Assembly (NCBI GenBank): GCA_004369085.1
Contig: ML210164.1
Coordinates: 149,675 to 213,674 of the forward strand
From: Coprinopsis marcescibilis
Taxonomy: Eukaryota; Basidiomycota; Agaricomycetes; Agaricales; Psathyrellaceae
Direction: 5' to 3'
DNA: 64,000 nt
The stretch's first letter is position 1. Each line of letters begins with the position of its first letter. Under the pieces are notes generated by a model. It was not told where the DNA came from, made no database searches, and worked only from the letters and a program-made list of their open reading frames with translations. Of the stretch, positions 35,513 to 47,285 are shown in pieces. A program made the translations under genes and the position numbers.

Positions 35513-38137
35513 ATGTTGCCTCTCAAAACTACACCTTCAGACGATCAAGCAGACCAGAAGTCTTTTATCTGGGATTTGCAGTACCCAGAAATCGATACGC
35601 GATCCTTCGTATTCGACGGAGAGAGCAATCTTACGCGCAAGAATGGCGGCTCTGACTCACGAAGCATGGCTTCTTTCGACAGGAAGCTGCCGGTAGACAT
35701 TGAGACGTCGGTTGACGTATTGAACATCCAGTTCTCAGGGAAAGAGTCGACAAATACTCAAGACGAGCAGCAGTATACATGCAACTTCAGGCCGGGTCTC
35801 AATCACGAGGAAATTGTAAAGCATTTCCAGGCATGTTTTCGCTGTTTAGCCATCTGAAGCCCTCGCTAATGGTTACAACAATGATCATCAGTCCACACCG
35901 ACTGCTTCTATCCGAGTGTTGTAAGTTCCTACACTCCTCGAAGATATTTTTCAAAGTCACACGAACGTTTCCTAGATTTTTGAACGACCTCCCGTCTTCG
36001 GCTCACGTCAAGCATTCTCCGGGCTTTCGAGAGCCCCCTGCGGCGCTGGGCTCCGATACGGCTGAGTATCTCATCAAAGAACTCGGGGTCTCACCAATCT
36101 TTATATCAGCCGTCACCACAGACCCATGGGTTATCCATAGTGGAAACGCATGCTTCCAGAGAAGGAACTATCAAGGAAGGATCCAAGTTGGTAAGTGAAG
36201 TACATACATGGGACCAACCTTGGTAACCCTCGTTCAATGACTACCCTTTTATTAAAAATACCAGATGGATTCTATAGATTTTCTGGTGGCTCCAGCACCC
36301 GACAACTGTCTTCAAACGTCTGGTTCTCTCATACCCTAGGGAACGAAGGAGTCTCAACATACATTATACGCGGGTGCCCAGACCGGGTGAAACACAGCAT
36401 CCTCTGCACCGCAGAGAACCCGAATAATTCACCAGTCAAGTTGCTCAGACCGTTGGCGGTGGATGCATTCCTAGCAGAGGGCTCTGTCCATGAATATGGT
36501 AAAGAGTTCCTGCGGCTTCGAGCAAGGCTTGTCCAGTTTGTATGTGATGGCCGTGTTTCCGTATGCGCCATTAATTCAAAACTTTGTCTAGGAACGTGAA
36601 AATATGAAAGAGGGGGACGTTGATGCTGTTGACCAGAATGGCATGAAGCGCGACTGGAGCGCGGACACCAACAGAACTGTCAAGGAGCTCCACATCCTCT
36701 CACAGCATTTTCACATCCTGAAAGAAGATCTCACGGAGCTAATCGAGGGACTCGGGTACCTCAGGCTATTGCACAAGACAGTCACGGAACATGATATCTC
36801 TGACCAAACATCCGAGTCAACCTCACCAAGGAATGCTCTCGCCCTCAGATTCACTTCAACTGCTCACTCCTTCGACTACCTGTCATCCAAAGTAGGGACT
36901 TGGAAAGGGTGGACACAGAATTATATCGAACGAACCTCTATCCTTATCAACATGCTTTTCAACTTCTCAAACCAGCGGGATAACCAGACTAATCTGCGGG
37001 TTGCGGATTATACCAGAAAGATCGCAATTGCAACGCAGAGGGACAGCTCCTCAATGATTGCGTGGGTGTCCTCCTTTTCGTACCCAAATAAAAAACTCAA
37101 GTGTGGCCATGCTGGAAACTATGTTACAGAATGGCCGCTGTCACCATGTTCTTCCTTCCCGGAGCGTTTGTTTCCGTACGTTCCCCACTTTTCGCTCATG
37201 CGATACATTTGTCTGATTCCGTTGCTAGGCTATCTTCAGCATGGTCTTCTTTGAGACCAAAAGCGACGGTAATGGGCCCCTCTCCATTCAAGCCTCTCCG
37301 CAAGTATGGATGTTTTTTGCGATAGCCGTCCCCTTGACCATAGCCGTGTTTGCACTCTGGTACCTCCTTCGCAGTCATATACATCTCAAGAATCTCAAGG
37401 CATTCGACGGTGGAGAGATTGATGCTAAAGCTGTGGATGGGGGTTTCCTTGACACTTTCAAGCCGTTCACCTTCCCCCCGAGAGGCGCAGAGATAGAAAA
37501 CGCACGGCCGTCTCGCCCGAATGTTCATTCCTTCACCGGATCATCCGTTACGAACACAGACACCTTATTTGCCACTCCCCGTCCACCATCGCCCCCAAAA
37601 CGATACCATTACATCTCGAGGAATTTGGATATCAAATCAAATGGCCCGACGGCCAATAATAAACTCGACGCGGAGGTTAGCGAGGCCCTAGATGACACCA
37701 GGATGCAGAGCGCACTTCGCACTACTCCCTTACCTCTGACCCCATCAACATCTACCCTCCTCAAACCGCATCATAACGATCTCCCAAGCACTATGGATCC
37801 GAGACCGTCGGGTCACCGAAGAGCTGGGAGTTCAATCCTTTCAAAATTCGGCGTAAAATCATCCCGACCGACGTGGGCTATCGCCATCCCAGAAGATGAA
37901 GAGACTCAGGAGCTATTCCCGACTCCGGCAACTCCTTTGGAGCTCCAACCAAATCCGCATCGCAGGAACAGCTCGGAAATATCCGGACTTTTGTATGACA
38001 ACACTCGACGGGATGAACGGGTACCTATAGCTCCTAAACGTCTGAAAACGCCAATGTCTTTCGTTGAGAATAGTTCCGGTCATGGATGGAGCGAATACCC
38101 CTCTGGATGGGGGCCCTTCGGACGTGGGCCACAATAG
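35513..38137 (+). CDS. CorA-like membrane protein, copy 2
   Basis: Tandem paralog of the gene at 31721 with a matching exon plan. MLPLKTTPSDDQADQ leads to one repeat unit (WDLQYPEIDTRSFVFDG). Then come GLNHEEIVKHFQ, EPPAALGSDTAEYLIKELGV, SSNVWFSHTLGNEGVSTYII, LRPLAVDAFLAEGS, and the near-identical stalk and membrane region (RVADYTRKIAIATQRDSSSM; MFFLPGAFVSAIFSMVFFE over a 55-nt intron near 37175-37229). The second helix is FFAIAVPLTIAVFALWYLLR. The cytosolic tail shares PRPPSPPKR with copy 1 but is otherwise diverged; it ends WGPFGRGPQ at 38137. Membrane exons are much more conserved than tails, which suggests constraint on the channel-like part. No GMN motif. Confidence 0.8.
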
Positions 38138-39147
38138 TATGGGTTCGATTAAATCCTGTTGAACCAAAATTTATCCTAGTTATGTAAAGCAGGCTACATC
38201 GGTTGCCATACTAGCCCAGTGTAGAATATGGTTATTGTTGCAGCAGGAACTTTTGACATTTTTCTCCGTTTCGTTTCTATATTGACGGTTACTTGGACAT
38301 GTGTAGTAGATCCTCAACGTCGAACATCGACTTAAAGGGACCCTTAGGAAAAGCTTGACGAATTAAGCGCCCGAAATATTGCGCTGGCAACGAGCAGATC
38401 GCTTCTGTCGATCCCTGCTTCTAATTGCTTCAAGGGCACAACGTTGAAAGCAGCACACTTAGATACGTCTTGCATGTCGCAAACCCTCGCAAAGTGCGGG
38501 TCTGAGCACCCGACAAGAACCAAAAAAACTAGTACGCTCAGAAGCAATCTATGATATACACTGTAGTACATACATGCAAACATTAACTTGTGCCGACGGC
38601 TACGCGCAGAAAACTGGGGTGAGAACAACAACAGTAGATAGCCAACAAGTGCGCGCTAGCAAGAAGATAGAGATAAATAAATAAACCTTTAAAGGTAGCA
38701 GCAGCGATAGTCAAGAGGGTTGGGTAGAATGCAGAATGCGCCTGGCGGCGTTGAACGAACGGTAAGTGGGAGTTGGAAAGGGGGGACGTACCACAAGAGC
38801 AAGAACACACGAAACGAAAAATCGACTTTCAAACCCATGGCTCATCATGAAATGCAAAAATAGAAAGCAACAACCAAAAACCAATAGCACCAAGATGGGG
38901 GGTCATGCAAAAAAAGAGTTCGGAACCCATAAGAATAACAAAAAAGTACAGGTAGAATAGCAGTTCATTATCATGATCATAATCGTAAATTCGTAACCTT
39001 GGATGATGTGTGGGGGTCGCATAGAAGAGGCGGATGATACGAGTGTTGACAATCGCGGTCGGAATCGGAGATCTACGAAACGGAACAGCAAAAGCAGTCA
39101 GCAGTACATTCCATCAACCAAGGAATACCAATAATTTACTCAGCGTT
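38138..39147. other. Convergent intergenic region, CorA-like copy 2 and MFS gene
   Basis: Contains the 3' flanks of two convergent genes. A 95-codon minus-strand frame (38631-38344) has a hydrophobic segment LLLSVLVFLVLVGC followed by a short polar part; it could be chance in an A/T-rich 3' UTR and is not called as a gene. Confidence 0.45.
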
Positions 39148-41824
39148 TTATGCTACTTGGCTATGCCGCCGAGCCTTTCCCCTTCTAGATTCTATCTCCT
39201 CCTCATCCTCTTCACTTTCCACACCCTCCGTAATCGCCACAGCCTGATACTCAAAGCTCACCCTACTACTCCTCGACGGCGTATGTACCAGCGCGATATC
39301 GCTCTCCACAGGCCTCACCCGGCTCAAAAGGAAGGTGGCGGACAGCAGCAGACAGGCGGCGAGCACAAAGATGGCCTCGGGGAACGACCCAACACTCTTA
39401 CTGTACGTCAATGCATAAAGGCCAGGCTGTCACGGTGAAGGGATATGTGATTAGCCAGAGACATCAGATTGTGATAACACGGAATGAAATCCCAAATGGA
39501 AGAAAATGCAAATGGGCACATAGGAGTTGGTGCTGCGAGTGTGAACAGCGAGAATGAATGGTAATAATCGCTGTGACACCCGCGATACAAACGCCACCGC
39601 CAACCAAGACGCAAAAAAGCAAAATCCAAAACCCAAAAAAAGATAGAATCACACACCGAAATAATATGCGCAATCGCACTCAAAACTGCCATGGCGCCAA
39701 ACAACGCTCCAACCTCATTGCTGTACCCAGACGCGTGCATGCATACTGCACCTAGCGAATGCAACGACGGATTTCCTCCGCTCGTCATCGATGTCAAACA
39801 GGAAAGGGCGATGAAAATGGGCCGGGAGCGGCTCATGGTTATGGCCACCAATGCATCAGCCAGACCATCCGCGCCGAGACTTATCTGCGCCAGGTACCTA
39901 TCAAATCGGAGTTCCGCAGCGATGTCGTGCGAGTTGGGGGCGTTCTTGTCTAAGCTGGTAGGTTTGGGTTTGAGGTAGGAGATGACGACTGCGTTGTTGA
40001 AGCGATTATGGAATTGCGGGTTCGGGACATGAAAGGCGAGGGAGAGCAAGGTCAGATTGTTAGTGGGAACGCAAGAAGAAACATGGGATAATGGGCGTAC
40101 TGGGAAGGAAAACGAGCAGGTTAAACGCTCGAGTGATCCATAATGTTGACATATAGTATCCGAGCTAGTACGTACAGAAGGTTAGCGAATCGAGAAAAGG
40201 CGGGATCAATACGCAAAATAAAATTTACCTCCGCAGTCGTCCATTCGAACACTTGACGAGCGTAGAAATATTTGACGGAAAATACGCCCTAAAAGAAAGG
40301 TTGGGTGAGTTCTCCTGGATGTGAAGGGTACGAGGAAGAGCATACCGTCGAGACGAGGTACAAGAACAGCGCCATCCCTACAAGCGTCACCATATATGTG
40401 CGTTTCTGGGTCCCATGTATCCTCCTCGGAGCAAACATTGATATCGGCAGTGCAATGGATGTGACGAACGCGGTGGCCTTCTCGCGAATGAGCGCCGCCG
40501 ATATCTTGAACTCCGTCTGCCCATCATCGTCCGGTTGTGCTTTTTGCAACGATTCCGGACACACAAACAACACAAAAATGAGATTGAAAAAGATAACGCC
40601 AATGCTGCAGAAGAAGTGCAGATCGCTGTAACCGGTTTTCGGTAGGAAGTGGCCGGCGAACTGGCGGAACAGGATTGTGATTATTAACGTGATTTAGAAG
40701 TCGCGAAGCAAGAGTGGATAAACTTGCCCAGGGACCCATTGCAAGTCCGACAAAGACCATTCCTTGGATTGTGGAGAATATCTTGGATCTGTATGTTCAT
40801 CCGAGGAGATCAGAACTTCCCGCGACTAATGCAATGATTAATCCATACCGTGATCCGTGCCTGGTGCAATCTGAAGCGTATCTGGACACCCAAATATTTT
40901 GAGTTTGGTTTAAAAAGGTGAGGTCAAGGAATGAAGGAGACTAGACGCACGCGTGTACAACGCCATTAAACACGGACAAGCCCCCAACAAGGCCTTCAAT
41001 CAGGGGGCCCACTAGGATAAATCGCTCGCCATGTCGGCTAAATAGAGTGTCTGACTTCATAACGAGGACAAATACGAGTTCCCTGAAGCGGAGGCGGCTC
41101 GTGAATATGATAATCGCTGAGATAACAATCAGCTCTTACATCAGGCCTGCGCCCACGAAGAAGGTGGCGAATATCGGTTTACGGCCGTGAGTGTCTCCCA
41201 ACCTGCTCCAGAATCCGGTGCTCATCGCGCTAAGAACACTCATGAAAGTGATGACGACTTGAGGGCGGTGGGTTAGTAGTTAAACAGGACCGGAAGTGCT
41301 AAATTAGGACGTACACGCTTGAAGCTTGGCACCTCTTGCCTCGACTTCGCGATCAACGCACTCCGGCGAGAGTACCAGGGCGGCGAGGTCAAACCCTAGC
41401 GAACCCGACTCTTTCAATATCGACCGACACGCGATAGCTCTGTAGACTTGTATTCGTGGCGCCATGGTGATCCCTCGCTACAAGACATTAATGTTTCCGA
41501 ACACAGACGGGCTGCGGTTCACTAACCGACAGCGACATGGATACTACGATTGGAATGAGCCTGTGTGAGTAATAATGATGGCTGTCAGTCTAATATGCTG
41601 TAAAGCTGACGACGACAACGACGACGACGGTGAACGTACCAGTAGGGGCTGGCCTTCCAGCCAAAGTAGCTGGATAGAAAGGACTGCATCCCCTTGCTTC
41701 GTGCCTGCTGGTGTCGATGTCGTGGACCGGGAAGGAGCGTGTCTTCCTCTGAACTTTGTTCGAGTGTGGGAGTCACGGGTTGCATATTACGTCCCTGGAA
41801 GAGCTTGTCGACAGAGACGCCCAA
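39148..41824 (-). CDS. Major facilitator superfamily transporter
   Basis: Predicted 12-helix secondary transporter of the plasma or an internal membrane. ATG 41824 opens a polar N-terminus (LEQSSEEDTLLPGP). The first helix is built across introns as SPYWLIPIVVSMSLSRGITM. The MFS loop 2-3 signature is recognisable: MSTGFWSRLGDTHGRKPIFA, followed by TFFVGAGLM. Later segments include GERFILVGPLIEGLVGGLSV, SKIFSTIQGMVFVGLAMGPW, IGVIFFNLIFVLFVCPESLQ and TYMVTLVGMALFLYLVST. The C-terminal half has FIALSCLTSMTSGGNPSLHS and SVGSFPEAIFVLAACLLLSA, ending in an acidic tail at 39148. At least nine exons. It most resembles tetracycline-resistance/folate-type fungal MFS proteins; the substrate is unknown. 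Confidence 0.8.
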
Positions 41825-42839
41825 GGGCGACCCAGAAGACTAAAATTCTAAGTTTACAAAGGGGAGAAAGAAAGAACAGAGTGTAGAAGTCTAAAGATGT
41901 GGGCAGAAACTTATAAGGAGTTTGTGCAGTGGGCGGCCTGAACCAACCCAGTGGAGAGCGGTCTAGCCTTATCTGATAATTTACATCTCTTGCTCACGTG
42001 CCGGATCTTCTTTATCAGATAAGTTAACTGGTGTCACTTTTGCTGATTCACAGTCTTGAGAAAACCCCTTCACTGGCCGTGACCGACGAGCTTTTGAACT
42101 GTCATAGCATGCATAATGTAACATTGTCAGGTAGAAAGGTTGTCCATATGGAGCCACTAGTCATTTTAACTTTTGATAAGAATAGACACGTTGCAAGTGC
42201 AGAAACACACCGAACGGGATTCTTTCTGTGGCAGAGACCCGGCTCGCTTTAAAGGCTTGACTGTGAGGAATTCTGCGCTCAATGCTTGTATTAGTAACAT
42301 GCAACTTCAGGTGGATGTGCCATCGATAACGACGTCCGATGAAGGGTTGAGCAGTCGGTTCACTGCCCGGATGATGATCCTCAAAATGACTTAATGCAGA
42401 CCATGCCTGCGCTGTTTCATTGTGACAGCAACGCCACGGGGTAGCCCCGGTCCTTCCAACGTTCACAGCATACGACATCTGCGCGTCGTCGTGGATGGTT
42501 GTCGCTGGCGACAGTATTTTCATTGAGACAGTGGCTTGTTGAATGGTGGTGGCATTGTCCCACGAAGAGAACAATACACGTGTTGTGGCTTTCGACTCAA
42601 ACATGGACAAATATCCCGACGCGTGCTTGGGCCAGGATAGGCAGCACTTGCCTCGTGGAAGAATTGCAGCTTTCTCAACGACCACGACGACGACCAGCAC
42701 TGTCCAGCCGCTACGCCGCGCGACGTCCTCGAGGCTTTTCATATCACTCCCCATATAACCGCAACGTCTGGATCACTAATAATTCCTATCACACGATAAC
42801 CTCGTGCCCCAACTTGCCTGTGTTTGCCGGCACAGTTAC
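41825..42839. promoter_or_regulatory. Divergent intergenic region between MFS and SUN genes
   Basis: Both flanking genes are transcribed outward. A TTATAAG motif on the minus strand near 41912-41918 lies about 90 nt before the MFS start. A 197-codon minus-strand frame (42754-42161) has no recognisable motif and a run of six Val; it is not called. Confidence 0.4.
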
Positions 42840-45800
42840 ATGTCATTTTCGGGTACACCCTTAGGCCAAGGAAGACGGCTCGATCGCGACACATTTCTCG
42901 GGAAACCTACCACCAAGGAACACAGACCAACTAGTCCCAGGCGCATAGTACCATCTTACAATTTTGGGTAAGCCGATCACACTTTACCTCTTGCCGTTGA
43001 ATTTTCGCATTAACTTGTTGCCTTTCCGTTCTGCCACATACACAAATGACCACGCCCATAGTCCCTCAACAACAGGATCTCCCCCACGCCCTTCATCGCC
43101 CACACGCGAGGCAGACAACGAACCAGCTCTAGCCAGGTTTGCTAGACAGAAACAACGTGAAGCTGAAATAGTCGCTTCTCGGCCAGGGGCTCCGAAAATC
43201 TCAACTTTTGCACCAACTCCCTCCAAACTATTCAAAGCCACAACCTCAGTCAACGTCGCGAACGCTTTTGAACAGGCCGCACAACGCTCGAGCAATCCCA
43301 TGGTCCTCGCTCACAACCCCAACAACTCCTGGGCTTCTAGCTCTAGGACACAGACACAAGTTCCTCGCAGCACCTCGGTCGAATATGAGGAACAGACACG
43401 ACAAGCCAACAGGCGTCTGCCTGGCCCCAACCGGTCTCACACCAGAGGCGCATCATCCAGCACGCTCAAACCCCCCTCCCGAAACCGTTCTCTCCAACAC
43501 GTCCCAGACTCTGAAGGCGAAGATGTCAACGCCAATGGCCGGGCAACCAGTCCATACCAGAACCTCATCGACGCCGCAAAGCGTGCGCTTGTCCCCGCTT
43601 TCTCATCCCGCTCACTAGATGAACCAGGCCGAACAGAATTGTACATGGTCCCCAAGGCCAAAGCACCAGGTGACACCTCCACCGAACAACCCGCCGTGAA
43701 CGGCAACGTCTCAGATTCGTACAACTACGACGAAGAGGAACAGTTCATGCAAGACGCAATGCAGGCTAACCGCGCGGAGAAGCGAATGGCGGGTCAACGA
43801 CGGTCAAAAATCCCGAAAGACAACCAGGCGTATAAACCCGAGGTCGATCATGAGTCCTCGTCCGAAGAAGATGACGATGGACGGAGGCGGAAGACAAAAT
43901 CCAAAGTTTCCCATCGAGTCACCAACCTTCCCTCAGTCGCAGACGGCAAATCCACCACCAGGAAACGGCGCACCAAGAGCAGAAGTCACATCGGAGGGCC
44001 AGATGATGAAATCAGTGAAGATATCTCACATACCGATATTGTCAGTCATGTCCGCTTGTGTTCTCAGACCCAATTTCAGTATTAACATTACCCAAACAGC
44101 ACTCCCAATCCGCAGCCAACCGAGTATCAATACCTCGGTTATCCGTCGACCCACCTAATTCCAGCTACGACCAATCCCTCAACGACACCTCTGGGCTTGA
44201 CTCAATAACCGAACTCCCGGAAGAGGAACTCCCACCAGCACGCAACACCGCAAGCGAAGCCAAGGCCAAAACCTATGAAAAACCGAAGAGCGGGCGCCCT
44301 CGCAGCAACTCGCGGGGCGGGACCCCAGCACGCAGTCGGCCTGGCTTCAGCATCGGTGCCATCCTCGGAAAATGCGTCAACTTCTTCCTCAACATCCTCC
44401 GGCACATCCTTCTCGCATTCAGCGCGCTTATGCTTTACTTTGGAACTGTCCTCGGTACAGTGTTCAACACGATCCTCCAACGTCCCGTGCGCTGGGCCAT
44501 CCATGCCAACTCGCGCGGTGTGTTTGGGACCCTGGCCAAATACGCGTTTTTTGCGCTCTCGCTTGTCTCGGCGTGGTATATCCTGCGGCACCCGGCTTTG
44601 AAGAACTTGGTGCCGAGCATCAGTCTGTCATCGGGTGGAAAGCCACAGTATGTTGCACCTGCTGTGCCCCCGCAGGATATCAGCGAAGTGGCGGCGAGGT
44701 TAGCGAGGATTGAACAGGTGCTGTCGGGCTTGTCGCTTGAGACGAAGAGGATCGAGGATACGGCAAATGAGGGCGTGAAAGGGTATTCGGACCTTACGAG
44801 CAAGCTCGGACAGATTGAAGGAAAGCTGAATGTGGAGGCCAAGAGGATTAGCGAGCAGGAGGCGAGGGCCCGCGAGAATATTGGCAAAGTGATTGGAAAC
44901 GTGAAGCATGAGGTTGAAGGGCTTCAAGCACAGCTGGAGGCCCAGAACAGGGTGCTTGAGAAGGAGAGTAAAGCGGCAAGGGAGAAGACTAAGGAGATAG
45001 AGAAGGAATTGAGAGTTCGGGATAAGGAGTGGGAGTTGGAGAGGGAGAGGGCACGCAATCGGGAATTGGAGCTCGAAAAAGAGAGGGAACGTGAGAAGGA
45101 GAAGGGACAGGGACGGCACAAGGAAAATGTTGTTGTCAGTGATGAGGAGGCCAGGACACGGTTGAGAAGTCTCGAAGAGCGTCTTGCGGGTGTGGAAACC
45201 GGAACTCGTGAAGCACTCGAACTCAGCAGCAAGCTCGACAAACTCGCATCTGCCAAAGCCAAGGAACCTGCCTCAACCCCTGCCGCACCCGCCACCGGCT
45301 GGTGGAAGTCTGCGACCAAGGGTTTGAAGCTCATTGGCCCCGACGGACAGGATGTGACTAAAGTCCTCTCGCAAATCGTCGAGTCGTCCATCTCGACCGC
45401 GTTCAACGATCGCGTTGGAAAGGCGGACCTTGCGCTCCACTCCGCTGGTGGACGGGTTATCCCTTCGCTGACGTCTCCGACACTCCAGTTCGGTCCGACC
45501 ACGCTGCGAGGGCAGTTCATAGGATTGTTGGGTGGTGTAGGGACATCCATGGGCCGACCGCCTGTGACGGCTCTGCATCACGACACTGCTAGTGGGCATT
45601 GCTGGCCGTTCGCAGGCCAGCAGGGACAGTTGGGTGTCGCGCTCGCTTTCCCGGCCTTTATCGAAGAGTTCACGATCGATCACATCCATAAGGATCTAGC
45701 GTTTGATATGCGTTCTGCACCTAGGGATATGGAGGTATGGGGTCTCATCGAGGGCCGGGAGAACATTGAGAAGCTCAGGAACTGGCGGATGGAGAAGATC

Positions 45801-46175
45801 GCGGCGCAGAGGGTTCAGGCTGAGGCCAACGGCGAGACTGTCGATGACAAGTGGGAGAGGAAGGCTTGGGACCAGCTGGTGGCGGCGACTGCAGCGGAGT
45901 ACCCCCGGTCGCTCCCGCGCAACCCCGAGTATGTGAAGCTGGCGAATTTCACGTATGATGCTAGGGCGGACGACAATATCCAGTCCTTCCCTGTGGATCC
46001 AGAGTTCAAGGCGCTGGGAGTGGATGTGGGTCTGTTGGCGTTGAGGGTGAACAGCAATTGGGGAAGGAAGGAGTTTACGTGTTTGTATAGGTTTAGGGTG
46101 CATGGACACAAGAATGGGGAGTGGCCGGCGCCTTGGTCTGAGGAGAAGGAGAAGGAGCAGCAGGAGGCTTCATGA
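42840..46175 (+). CDS. SUN-domain protein of the inner nuclear envelope
   Basis: Predicted LINC-complex component that spans the inner nuclear membrane and contacts KASH partners in the lumen. I chose ATG 42840 (MSFSGTPLGQGRRLDRDTFL, then KPTTKEHRPTSPRR), joined by a roughly 105-nt intron (donor GTAAGC near 42967, acceptor ATAG near 43065) to PSTTGSPPRPSSP. The nucleoplasmic part is basic and Ser/Pro-rich. A second intron (44041-44099 region) leads to a hydrophobic region, NILRHILLAFSALMLYFGTV, and FGTLAKYAFFALSLVSAWYI. A long coiled coil follows (charged heptads, KSKAAREKTKEIEKELRVRD). The SUN domain has LALHSAGGRVIPSLTSPTL, GHCWPFAGQQGQLGVALAFP and EFTIDHIHKDLAFDMRSAPR. It ends at 46175. 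About 1,080 residues. Confidence 0.88.
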
Positions 46176-47103
46176 TGTTGTCGTCGTGTGGTGGACGACA
46201 GGAAGTAGAAAAAATATTTATAATCACTTATTTTTTGTTATGGAATTTGCGTGTACGACCTTGTAACGACCCCTATTCTTTTCTTCTTCATTCCGTTTAA
46301 TCCCTGTATCCAGTTTCGCATATCCTGTCATTTCTGGCCTAACTTTTGATCCCTCTTTAATGCCTACTATTTACCCACCTTCATTGTCCCGGCTTTCTAT
46401 TCCTCCTCGTTATGCCTCGACTCGATTTTTACTTATCGGTTTTTTATTGCAACTCAGTATGGTAGTGTATTCATCTAACGACGGGAAACAGGACCCTTTT
46501 GTACTTATGCTTTCTTGTGCAAGTTTCATCCGCTTTCTGGCTGGTTTGGTATGGATATATATGCATTTGGCATTTGGTCCTCTAGATCTGTTCACTAACC
46601 ATGTTTTTCAACCTCATCATCCCGTCCCATGCATCCATCATTCCTCTCGTCCGCTCTTTTCATCAGCACTCATTATCGCTACTCCCTCACTGTCGCTTCA
46701 CTCGATAGAAAATCGCACTGTCCCTCCCGCCTCTTTTCTTTGTTTCTTTCTCATTTCATTTCGCTTTTTTGGTTTGTCGAACGAGTAGCAGTAGGATAAT
46801 ACTGCGTAGATATATAATAAATTCCCTTTTCGTCGGCATCATCTCTATAGGCTATAGTCGACGCGAAGCGCGAACTGTCAGTTGCATGGTTTAGCTCGAT
46901 CCCACTCGAACTAATCCCCCCGGAGTCGATGTGCACCCAGCACACATGATACAGACACTGGGGCTGTCAATGGAACAGGTGGCTCAAAGTCCTTGACAAG
47001 AAAAGTTGAAGCATACATCTCAGCTGTACAGTAAAAACACACAAAGCATCCATTGAAATATTGACATGCAGGTAAGTAATTGAGCAAGATAAAGCACATT
47101 GGC
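46176..47103. other. Convergent intergenic region, SUN gene and Sec14-like copy 2
   Basis: 3' flanks of two convergent genes, strongly T-rich on +. A 142-codon hydrophobic frame (46360-46788) is what T-rich DNA gives by chance and is not called. Confidence 0.5.
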
Positions 47104-47285
47104 CTACTCGCCGCCTCCACCTCCTCCGCCATCTCCACCACCACCACCTCCATCTCCCCCACCGCCTCCTTCACCACCACCACCACCGCTATTACCTGCT
47201 CCTCCTCCCTCACCACCACCACCTGCTCCTCCGCCTCCTTCGTCACCGCCACCACTACCACCACCAAATCCACCAACACCTTCCC
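47104..47285 (-). repeat. Glycine-codon triplet repeat (GGN tract)
   Basis: On + the tract reads as repeated CCN/ACC triplets, which on the coding strand give long runs of GGN codons with scattered Glu, Asp, Ser and Ala. It forms the C-terminus of the second Sec14-like protein. Such tracts change length readily by slippage. Confidence 0.85.

Noticed and set aside
38344..38631. 95-codon minus-strand frame with a signal-peptide-like segment, possible small secreted protein
   Set aside because: The hydrophobic segment begins well inside the frame, the mature part would be short with few Cys, and it lies between convergent genes. Not enough support.
42161..42754. 197-codon minus-strand open frame between the MFS and SUN genes
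   Set aside because: No motif, odd composition with a Val run, and it occupies the shared upstream region of two divergent genes.
44900..45130. Long runs of charged residues in the SUN gene, first considered a low-complexity repeat
   Set aside because: Heptad-like spacing and position between the transmembrane region and SUN domain indicate the normal lumenal coiled coil of the family.
46360..46788. 142-codon hydrophobic frame that looks like a membrane protein
   Set aside because: The DNA is T-rich 3' flank of two convergent genes; T-rich sequence gives Leu/Phe/Ser-rich frames by chance.
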